DNA of 7,645 bases from positions 1 to 7,645 of the forward strand of contig JAFQLA010000069.1 in NCBI GenBank assembly GCA_017396725.1, in the 5' to 3' direction. Both the position numbers and the translations under genes were made by a program. A model generated the notes under the pieces. It saw nothing but the letters and a program-made list of their open reading frames with translations. It had not been told where the DNA came from and made no database searches. This DNA is from Oscillospiraceae bacterium. GTDB lineage: Bacteria; Bacillota_A; Clostridia; Oscillospirales; Oscillospiraceae. Positions 1 through 5,536 of this stretch are shown here, in pieces (the stretch's first letter is position 1; each line of letters begins with the position of its first letter).

Positions 1-45
1 CAGTTCCCAAAACTGAGCCATTTTCTTTCGGAAAGGAGTCTCTCC
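1..45 (+). other. Leader of walK; end of an upstream gene not resolved
   Basis: These 45 bases precede walK. They carry its ribosome binding site, AAAGGAG at 32-38, seven bases before the ATG at 46. In known wal operons walR lies directly upstream of walK. A TGA at 14-16 could be the stop of such a gene, but only four codons of that frame are visible and they cannot be identified. The reading frame of walK itself is open to the window edge, so nothing here forces a stop before the ATG. Confidence 0.4.
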
Positions 46-1794
46 ATGTTTCGAAGTCTGCATATGAAGCTGGTCCTCATCATGATGCTGCTCATCACAT
101 CGCTGATGGCCGTGGTGGGCACCTTCCTCATGACCAATGTTTCCGGATTCTATATCGATGCTTTCTACCAGCAGATGAACGAGGCTTTCGGTGAAAACAG
201 CGCCGATTTCGTCAATTCCCTTCGCAGCGAAGCCGCGCAGGAAGACGGTGTGGAGCGGTTGGAAAACATGCTCTCCGCCACCTCCGGTACGCTGGGCATC
301 GACTATAATACCCGTAACTTCTACATTCTTGACGGCAACACCGGCGCCGTGCTCTACGGCTCCGATGATGCCCAGATCCAAACCACCGCCAACATACTCA
401 CCGCCCGCAACACCCGCGAGATCGGCTCTGCCAGCAGCATCTCTGCTTCCTATATGGATATCGCCATCCCCATTATCGGCGGCGAGCACTTCTATATTAT
501 TTACATTCTTGATAATCTTCAAACCGTAAGCAATCTGAATTCCCAGCTTTTTATGATCATTTTGCAGGCATTGGTCATGGGCCTTCTCATTTCCGTGCTC
601 TTGAGCTTCCTTCTGGCAAAGGCCATGATCAATCCCATCGAAAAGCTGACGGACGGAGCCCAGCGCATTGCTGACGGCAATTTTGACGAGAAGATCACCG
701 CCGAATCCACCGATGAGATCGGCATCCTCACCACCACCTTCAACCACATGGCGGATGTGCTGCAGACCACCCTCTCCGATGTGGAAAACGAGCGCAACAA
801 GCTGGATACCCTCTTCCTCCACATGACCGACGGCGTGATCGCCTTTGACCGCTCCGGCCATATCATCCACCGCAACCCTGCCGCCAGCGAGCTGCTTCAT
901 GTGGACGAAGGCTCCACCTATCAGGAAATGTTCCAGGAGACCTATCCTTTCGAGCTGGTGCTGGCGCTGCAGCGCCCCAACTTTGTGGAAAGCGAGATCT
1001 CCGCAGGCGAAAAATTCCTGGAGGTCTATCTCGCTCCCTTCTCCAACGAAGATACCGGCGGCGTTATCGTGGTCATCCACGATGTTACCACCCAACGCCG
1101 CAATGAAGAGCAGCGCAAGGAATTCGTGGCCAATGTTTCCCACGAGCTGCGCACGCCCCTTACCAATGTCCGCAGCTATGCCGAGACGCTGCGGGATTCC
1201 GGTGACATTCCCGAGGACATGAAAAATTCCTTCCTGGATATCATCATCACCGAAACCGACCGCATGACCCACATCGTGCAGGATCTGCTGGTGCTCTCCC
1301 GTCTGGATTCGGGCCGCGCGGAAATGGCCATGGCCCGCTTCGACTTCTCCGCCGCCATCGACAGCGTCTGCCGCTCTGTGGCGCTGGACGCCAAAAAGCA
1401 TCAGCATACCCTTACCTGCTCTTACCGCGACCTGCCCCTTATCACCGGCGACCGCGGCCGATTGGAACAGGTCATGATGAATGTGGTTGGCAACGCCATC
1501 AAATACACCCCTGACGGCGGCAAGATCGCCATCACCGCCGGCGTGGATGGCGACACTCTCTGGCTGGAGGTGGCCGACAACGGCATCGGCATCCCGGAAA
1601 AAGACCGCAGCCGCATCTTTGACCGCTTCTATCGCGTAGATAAAGCCCGCAGCCGTGAATCCGGCGGCACGGGTCTCGGTCTTTCCATCGCAAAAGAGAT
1701 CGTAGAGCGCCATCACGGCACGCTGGCCCTTGCAGAACACGAAGGCCCCGGCTGCACCGTCCGCATGACGCTGCCCATCGCGCAGAAAATCTAA
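46..1794 (+). CDS. walK: WalK (VicK/YycG) sensor histidine kinase
   Basis: Membrane histidine kinase of the WalRK cell-wall homeostasis system. It autophosphorylates a histidine and passes the phosphate to the response regulator WalR. The 582 residues show the full WalK layout: TM1 at about 7-30; an extracytoplasmic sensor domain at about 32-165 (PAS/Cache-like by family knowledge); TM2 at about 169-191; a HAMP linker from about 190 to 242 including P197; a cytoplasmic PAS domain at about 254-350; then the kinase core. The H-box SHELRTPL carries phospho-acceptor H366 followed by E367. The N-box has N479 and N483, the G1 box is DNGIGIP at 511-517, the F-box is around F525, and the G2 box is GGTGLGL at 540-546. 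No key residue is missing. Length is slightly below the roughly 600 residues of Bacillus and Staphylococcus WalK. The start at 46 is favoured by AAAGGAG at 32-38; an in-frame ATG at 64 lacks such a site and would cut into the pre-TM segment. The WalK call over a generic PhoR-like kinase rests on the extracytoplasmic domain plus HAMP plus PAS layout and on the following walH/walI genes. Confidence 0.93.
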   Translation: MFRSLHMKLVLIMMLLITSLMAVVGTFLMTNVSGFYIDAFYQQMNEAFGENSADFVNSLRSEAAQEDGVERLENMLSATSGTLGIDYNTRNFYILDGNTGAVLYGSDDAQIQTTANILTARNTREIGSASSISASYMDIAIPIIGGEHFYIIYILDNLQTVSNLNSQLFMIILQALVMGLLISVLLSFLLAKAMINPIEKLTDGAQRIADGNFDEKITAESTDEIGILTTTFNHMADVLQTTLSDVENERNKLDTLFLHMTDGVIAFDRSGHIIHRNPAASELLHVDEGSTYQEMFQETYPFELVLALQRPNFVESEISAGEKFLEVYLAPFSNEDTGGVIVVIHDVTTQRRNEEQRKEFVANVSHELRTPLTNVRSYAETLRDSGDIPEDMKNSFLDIIITETDRMTHIVQDLLVLSRLDSGRAEMAMARFDFSAAIDSVCRSVALDAKKHQHTLTCSYRDLPLITGDRGRLEQVMMNVVGNAIKYTPDGGKIAITAGVDGDTLWLEVADNGIGIPEKDRSRIFDRFYRVDKARSRESGGTGLGLSIAKEIVERHHGTLALAEHEGPGCTVRMTLPIAQKI

Positions 1795-1818
1795 ACACCT
1801 ATTGGAAAGGAGGCTCTC

Positions 1819-3093
1819 ATGGACGAACAGAACAAGAAAAAGCGCATCAGCCGTGTGCAGAATACCGCCATCGTCTTTTTGAGTCTTCTGGCCGTAGTCC
1901 TTCTTTTCTATAGTTTTATCCCCGCCATGGACATGAAGTGGCCCGATCTTACCGCTCTCTTTTCCTCCCGCACGCAGGCGGATCTTCAGACTTCCCAGGG
2001 GGATCCCTCCACCCTTTCCGCTCCCGTGCAGATCTCTGTTGCGGGCCAGCATGGGCGCTTTGGCTGCGCCGCAACCTTCAGCGATGAATCCCTGATCCCT
2101 CTCAATACCCTTTTGAAGGAGGCCTTCGGCTCCGCCGGCACCGCCGCCGCCGCTACGGAAGAGGACTTCCGCGCCGCACTTTTGCAAAACGGCGTCTATT
2201 ACGATCTGGCCTCCTCCATTCCCATGCCTCTCTTTTCCTCCATGCTGGATGTCTCTGCTCCCCCGGTGCCCTTCCATTCCGTCCGCCGTCTGCTTCTGGC
2301 CGCGCAAGCCGATACCGTCCGTCTTTTCTTTTATGACGGCGCGGCGTACTATGTTTCCTCCACCGCCATCTCTTCCGGCACCCTGGAAACCACCATCGCC
2401 GCCTATGAGCCCAATGACACCGCCTTTCTTTTTGAGCGCAGCGATTTTGACCACCAGCTGGATCCTTACACCCTCATTACCGAAGACATGCTCTCCCGTC
2501 CCGGCTACACCTGCAGCGTTCCCGCTGTCGGCGGCGAAAACGAAGCTTTCTTTGCATTCCTTGATTTCAACGCCCACACCAACTCCCGCTATGTGGAATC
2601 CGACGGCACAGAGGTGATTTTCGGCTCCGACGCCACGCTTCGCATCGATCCTGACGGAGATGTCACCTATACCGGCACCCGCCGCAACGAGGATATCTTT
2701 GTGGCGGACGGCCGCGGCAGCGCCGCAGCTATCACCGCGGCGTACCGCCTTGCCTCCGGTCTCCTTGCCGCCAATGCCGGCGAAGCCTCTCTCTTCCTTG
2801 ATTCCGTCAGCGAAGCAGAAAACAGCTATACCGTTTCCTTCAACTATATGGCAAGCGGCATACCTATCCGCTTTCATGACGGTTCCTGCGCTGCTACCGT
2901 TACGGTGACGGAAGGCATTATCACCGCCTTCACCCTGCGCTGCCGCACTTATACCCGCAGCGACGAAACCCTTCGCCCCCTGCCCCTGACGCAGGCTCTC
3001 GCCATCGCCGATGCCGAGCAGGGCATCCTCGGCATTTCCTATGTAGACAACGGGACCGGCACGCTTTCCGTCAGCTGGATCGTAACGAAATAA
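1819..3093 (+). CDS. walH: WalH (YycH)-like extracytoplasmic regulator of WalK
   Basis: Predicted single-pass membrane protein of 424 residues with a short basic cytoplasmic N-terminus (KKKR at 6-9), one TM segment at about 16-34, and a large extracytoplasmic part. Its position directly after walK and before a walI-like gene matches the known order walK-walH-walI, in which WalH and WalI contact WalK through their membrane segments and tune its activity (restraining in B. subtilis, activating in S. aureus). The sequence is poorly conserved, so the call rests on topology, length and gene order more than on motifs. The C-terminal third (about 300-424) has a PepSY/YycI-like pattern with NYMASGIP at 342-349, similar to EYLQGMP in the next gene. 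The extracytoplasmic part has four cysteines. The SD is AAAGGAGG at 1806-1813, five bases before the ATG, and the gap from walK is 24 bases. It could equally be labelled a second YycI-like protein; the direction of its effect on WalK cannot be read from sequence. Confidence 0.7.
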   Translation: MDEQNKKKRISRVQNTAIVFLSLLAVVLLFYSFIPAMDMKWPDLTALFSSRTQADLQTSQGDPSTLSAPVQISVAGQHGRFGCAATFSDESLIPLNTLLKEAFGSAGTAAAATEEDFRAALLQNGVYYDLASSIPMPLFSSMLDVSAPPVPFHSVRRLLLAAQADTVRLFFYDGAAYYVSSTAISSGTLETTIAAYEPNDTAFLFERSDFDHQLDPYTLITEDMLSRPGYTCSVPAVGGENEAFFAFLDFNAHTNSRYVESDGTEVIFGSDATLRIDPDGDVTYTGTRRNEDIFVADGRGSAAAITAAYRLASGLLAANAGEASLFLDSVSEAENSYTVSFNYMASGIPIRFHDGSCAATVTVTEGIITAFTLRCRTYTRSDETLRPLPLTQALAIADAEQGILGISYVDNGTGTLSVSWIVTK

Positions 3094-3102
3094 GGAGAAA
3101 CT

Positions 3103-3909
3103 ATGGAAACGGTTCGTCTGAAAAATATTGTGATCATCATTCTGGTGCTGCTCAATCTCTTCCTTCTCTCCCTCATTGTTTCCAATCAGGTGCGCGCCAA
3201 CCGCCTCAAAGAAGAGACCCGCCAGCAGATCTTCCTTCTTTTTGAAAAAAACAATATTGTCCTCTCTCCCGAAACCGCAAAAAAAGACACCTATGCCGAC
3301 ACACTGGTCTTTCTGCGCGACACGCAGGCCGAAGCGGCCCTCGCTGAGGCTATCCTTGGCGAAACCGAATCCGGCAACGAGGGCGGCGGTATTTATACCT
3401 ACTCCTCTTCCGCGGGAGTCGCATCTTTCCATACCACCGGCACCTTTGATATCTCCACCACCGGCATTGCCGTGGAAGATCCCGCAAAGTTCGCAGCGGA
3501 ATTCTGCCGCAAATTCGACTACGCCGATCCTGTGATCGCTTTGGATGACAACGGCACCGGAACCGTTACTGCCACCGAATATCTCCAGGGCATGCCCGTT
3601 CTCAACACCTCCGTTGTTTTCACCTTTACGCAGAATAAGCTGATCTCCGTCAGCGGCACCTATCTTTCCGCCTGCCAGAAAGTCTCCGGCGAAGAGGTTT
3701 TCCTTTCCGCCACCGGCGCGCTTTCCGATTTTGTGGATTACACGGTAAATAACGGTCTCATCTGCAACGAGCTGCAAGAAATGGAAACCGCCTATGTTCT
3801 CCACAGCACCGCAGACGGCATCCGCCTTGTCCCCGTCTGGCTCTTCCGCTCCGATACCTTCCGCTGCTACACCGGCAGCAAAGGTGAAATTCTGCAACTT
3901 TCTGCATAG
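3103..3909 (+). CDS. walI: WalI (YycI)-like membrane-anchored regulator
   Basis: A 268-residue protein with a short cytoplasmic start, one TM helix at about 8-27, then an extracytoplasmic domain. Length, topology and position immediately after the walH-like gene match WalI/YycI, the partner of WalH in control of the WalK kinase. The central part contains EYLQGMPV (159-166) followed by alternating beta-strand-like hydrophobics, the pattern of the PepSY-like fold in the YycI family. Four cysteines occur, all after the TM helix. The SD AAGGAG (3092-3097) overlaps the TAA of the preceding gene, and only nine bases separate the two, so the pair is almost surely co-transcribed and probably co-translated. 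A likely intrinsic terminator follows about 110 bases downstream. The family assignment is from architecture and context; the effect on WalK is inferred from studied Firmicutes. Confidence 0.75.
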   Translation: METVRLKNIVIIILVLLNLFLLSLIVSNQVRANRLKEETRQQIFLLFEKNNIVLSPETAKKDTYADTLVFLRDTQAEAALAEAILGETESGNEGGGIYTYSSSAGVASFHTTGTFDISTTGIAVEDPAKFAAEFCRKFDYADPVIALDDNGTGTVTATEYLQGMPVLNTSVVFTFTQNKLISVSGTYLSACQKVSGEEVFLSATGALSDFVDYTVNNGLICNELQEMETAYVLHSTADGIRLVPVWLFRSDTFRCYTGSKGEILQLSA

Positions 3910-3925
3910 TTTTCTATTCTTTTCA

Positions 3926-3954
3926 TTGCATTCCCAAATATTATATGGTATGCT
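3926..3954 (+). promoter_or_regulatory. Possible sigma-A promoter P1 upstream of murA
   Basis: TTGCAT (3926-3931) and TATGCT (3949-3954) are separated by exactly 17 bases. The -10 element is preceded by TGG, giving an extended -10. Matches to TTGACA and TATAAT are only partial (3/6 and 4/6). Transcription would start near 3961 and run into the hairpin at 4020-4047, so P1 would give either a short RNA of about 90 bases or read-through into murA. This is a visual match only. Confidence 0.35.
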
Positions 3955-3959
3955 TAGCA

Positions 3960-3988
3960 TGTAATTGTGCGGTTTTCGCTAAATTACA
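3960..3988 (+). repeat. Inverted repeat TGTAATT / AATTACA with nested GCG/CGC
   Basis: TGTAATT at 3960-3966 is perfectly complementary to AATTACA at 3982-3988. Inside it, GCG (3969-3971) can pair with CGC (3977-3979) around the loop GTTTT. It could be a protein operator or a small RNA hairpin. The right arm overlaps the -35 element of the second promoter candidate and the left arm sits at the predicted start of the first. No T tract follows, so it is not a terminator. Confidence 0.5.
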
Positions 3989-4011
3989 CACCGAAACTGC
4001 TGTAATATAAA
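3983..4011 (+). promoter_or_regulatory. Possible sigma-A promoter P2 for murA
   Basis: ATTACA (3983-3988) lies 17 bases before TATAAA (4006-4011), giving 4/6 and 5/6 matches to consensus at ideal spacing. The start would fall near 4018, right at the foot of the hairpin 4020-4047. Transcripts from here would carry that hairpin at their extreme 5' end, where it is more likely to protect the RNA than to terminate it. This is the better-scoring of the two candidates for driving murA-walJ-rlmH. Confidence 0.4.
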
Positions 4012-4019
4012 ACCAATCG

Positions 4020-4050
4020 ATATACTGGGGTCCGCGCTCCAGTATATTTT
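4020..4050 (+). terminator. Likely intrinsic terminator of the wal operon
   Basis: ATATACTGG (4020-4028) pairs perfectly with CCAGTATAT (4039-4047). The stem can extend inward by G-T, G-C and T-G pairs to a four-base loop, giving 12 pairs. It ends in TTTT at 4047-4050. It lies about 110 bases after the walI stop and is the only strong terminator-like structure in the gap. The T tract is short and interrupted by A, so read-through to murA is possible. On the opposite strand no T tract follows, so it would act for + strand transcripts only. Confidence 0.65.
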
Positions 4051-4146
4051 ACCGTCATAATCTGCTGTGCAAAATTTTCACGCTCAATGCATTTTGGAGT
4101 ATGAAGCGCGCAAAGCAGGAAAAACTGAAATGGAAAAGACCTGAAA

Positions 4147-4162
4147 AGAGGGTGCTGTTTTG
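4147..4162 (+). promoter_or_regulatory. Ribosome binding site and TTG start of murA
   Basis: AGAGGGTG (4147-4154) is a fair SD, with GAGG eight bases before the TTG at 4160. An in-frame TGA at 4142-4144 closes the frame upstream, and TTG is the only usable start between that stop and the conserved N-terminus (KYVIHGGKPL), which fixes the start. An ATG at 4130 in the same frame is ruled out because it reaches that TGA after four codons. Confidence 0.8.
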
Positions 4163-5455
4163 ACCAAGTATGTGATTCACGGGGGCAAACCCCTGTTCGG
4201 CGAGATCAACATCAGCGGTGCCAAGAACGCTGCGGTTGCCATCATTCCCGCGGCATTGATGGTAGACGGGATCTGCCGTATCGAAAATATTCCCCAGATC
4301 AGCGATGTCACGCTGCTTTTGAATATCATGCAGGAACTGGGCGCGCAGGTGCGCTCCATCAATCGCCACACCGTGGAGATCGATGCCCGCCATATTCATT
4401 CCACCCGCACTTCCTATGAGCTGGCCCGCCGCATCCGCGCTTCCTATTACCTCTTCGGCGCGCTGCTGGGCCGCTTCAGCAAGGCGGAAGTCACCATGCC
4501 CGGCGGCTGCAACTTCGGCGTTCGCCCCATTGACCAGCATGTCAAGGGCTTCACCGCTATGGGCGCCAAGGTAGATGTAGAGGGCGGCTTTATCCACGCC
4601 CACGCAGACGGCCGCCTTAAGGGCGCCAACATCTATCTCGATAAGGTTTCCGTAGGCGCTACCATGAACATCATGATGGCTGCCGTTCTGGCTGAAGGCA
4701 ACACCACCATCGAAAATGCCGCCAAGGAACCCCACATCGTTGACCTTGCCAACTTCCTCAACTCCATGGGCGCTGATGTAAAGGGCGCAGGCACCGATAC
4801 CATCAAGATCCGCGGCGTATCCCGCCTCAATGGCGGCTCCTATGCCATTATTCCCGACCAGATCGAAGCCGGTACTTACATGGCTGCCGTGGCAGCTACC
4901 GGCGGTCAGGTCCTCATCAAGAATGTGATCCCCAAGCACATGGATTGCATCAGTGCAAAGTTTTTGGAAATGGGCGTTGAGATCGAAGAGCAGGATGATA
5001 ATCTCCTGATCCGCCGCAACGCGCCCCTCACCAAAACCAATGTCAAGACTCTGCCCTATCCCGGCTTCCCCACCGACATGCAGCCCCAGATCGCTGCCGT
5101 TCTCACTCTGGCAGAAGGCACCAGCCTTGTGACCGAAAGTGTGTGGGATAACCGCTACCGCTATGTGGACGAGCTCAATCGCATGGGCGCCAACATCCAG
5201 GTGGACAACAAGGTTGCCGTTATCGAAGGTGTGGATCACCTGCAGGGCGCTCCCATTCAGGCCTGCGACCTGCGCGCAGGTGCAGCCATGGTCATCGCAG
5301 CCCTTGCCGCTCACGGCACCAGCGAGATCAGCTGCGTGCAGTATATCGAGCGCGGCTACGAGGATATCGTAGGCAAGCTTCGCGCTGTGGGTGCAGACAT
5401 CCGTTGTGTGGATGTTCCCGGTGACGAAAGCGAACTGGAAGCTCACATCGGCTAA
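4160..5455 (+). CDS. murA: MurA, UDP-GlcNAc 1-carboxyvinyltransferase
   Basis: Cytoplasmic enzyme of the first committed step of peptidoglycan synthesis: it transfers enolpyruvyl from phosphoenolpyruvate to the 3'-OH of UDP-N-acetylglucosamine. The 431-residue length is typical. Visible signatures are SGAKNAA with K22 and N23 (substrate binding), GGCNFGVRP with C117, which aligns with the catalytic, fosfomycin-targeted Cys115 of E. coli MurA, GFPTDMQ with D306 (equivalent to Asp305), and ERGYEDIVGKL with R398 (equivalent to Arg397). All key residues are present; the Cys suggests a fosfomycin-sensitive type rather than the Cys-to-Asp resistant type. Many Firmicutes carry two paralogues (MurA and MurZ/MurA2); the sequence alone does not say which this is. 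It is placed between walI and walJ, which are adjacent in Bacillus, linking wall-precursor synthesis to the wal locus. It starts with TTG. A long hairpin lies just after its stop. Confidence 0.96.
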   Translation: MTKYVIHGGKPLFGEINISGAKNAAVAIIPAALMVDGICRIENIPQISDVTLLLNIMQELGAQVRSINRHTVEIDARHIHSTRTSYELARRIRASYYLFGALLGRFSKAEVTMPGGCNFGVRPIDQHVKGFTAMGAKVDVEGGFIHAHADGRLKGANIYLDKVSVGATMNIMMAAVLAEGNTTIENAAKEPHIVDLANFLNSMGADVKGAGTDTIKIRGVSRLNGGSYAIIPDQIEAGTYMAAVAATGGQVLIKNVIPKHMDCISAKFLEMGVEIEEQDDNLLIRRNAPLTKTNVKTLPYPGFPTDMQPQIAAVLTLAEGTSLVTESVWDNRYRYVDELNRMGANIQVDNKVAVIEGVDHLQGAPIQACDLRAGAAMVIAALAAHGTSEISCVQYIERGYEDIVGKLRAVGADIRCVDVPGDESELEAHIG

Positions 5456-5469
5456 ATCGTGTTTTATGT

Positions 5470-5511
5470 CAGCGTTCGTTACAGCAGCTTAAACTGCTGC
5501 GGCGGGCGCTG
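5470..5511 (+). repeat. Long imperfect RNA hairpin between murA and walJ
   Basis: The arms 5470-5487 and 5494-5511 can form 17 of 18 pairs around the loop CTTAAA, with one A-C mismatch (5481/5500) and four G-U pairs. The inner six pairs are CAGCAG/CTGCTG and the outer five are CAGCG/CGCTG. All wobble pairs are G-U in the + strand RNA and would be A-C mismatches on the other strand, so any structure belongs to the murA-walJ transcript. It is followed by TCATTTTAT, a poor T tract, so it may be a leaky terminator, a processing site or a stability element. The walJ SD begins 11 bases after it. Confidence 0.6.
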
Positions 5512-5521
5512 TCATTTTATC

Positions 5522-5536
5522 GAGGTACTTATTTTG
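5522..5536 (+). promoter_or_regulatory. Ribosome binding site and TTG start of walJ
   Basis: GAGGT at 5522-5526 lies seven bases before the TTG at 5534. This start gives a 266-residue protein whose first residues lead straight into the conserved FYTFASGSSGN segment. An in-frame GTG at 5459 would add 25 residues, has no SD, and would put the hairpin 5470-5511 inside coding sequence, so it is disfavoured. Confidence 0.75.

Larger units (their letters stand above)
3910..4159 (+). other. AT-rich intergenic regulatory region between walI and murA
   Basis: This 250-base gap is clearly richer in A/T than the flanking genes. It holds, in order: a possible promoter (3926-3954), an 11-base palindrome at 3950-3960, an inverted repeat (3960-3988), a second possible promoter (3983-4011), a strong hairpin with T tract (4020-4050), a weaker pairing of 4062-4070 with 4110-4118, and the murA ribosome binding site. 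A 20-codon frame beginning with ATG at 4101 ends by overlapping the murA start codon but lacks a well-spaced SD. No tRNA, known riboswitch or mobile element is recognisable. Confidence 0.7.

Noticed and set aside
1..16. Last codons of walR ending at TGA 14-16
   Set aside because: Only four codons would be visible and they carry no identifiable signature; expected by gene order but not supported by the sequence.
24..38. Small hairpin over the walK SD (TCTTT...AAGGA)
   Set aside because: About five pairs including a G-U, with a tiny loop; too weak to claim regulation.
4056..4061. CATAAT as a -10 for murA downstream of the terminator
   Set aside because: Good -10 match, but no -35-like hexamer at 16-18 bases and no TG extension; the candidate upstream of the hairpin is better.
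4077..4105. TTCACG-17-TATGAA as a third murA promoter
   Set aside because: Both hexamers match only 4/6 with no extended -10; not distinguishable from chance in this AT-rich gap.
4055..5446. A 463-codon open frame on the minus strand opposite murA
   Set aside because: It is the antisense of a clearly recognised, complete murA. Codon bias of GC-rich genes often leaves the opposite frame free of stops. The translation has low-complexity composition and no recognisable family motif.
5459..5533. GTG at 5459 as the walJ start
   Set aside because: No SD precedes it, the extra 25 residues are not part of the family's N-terminus, and the stretch forms a strong RNA hairpin. The TTG at 5534 has GAGGT at good spacing.
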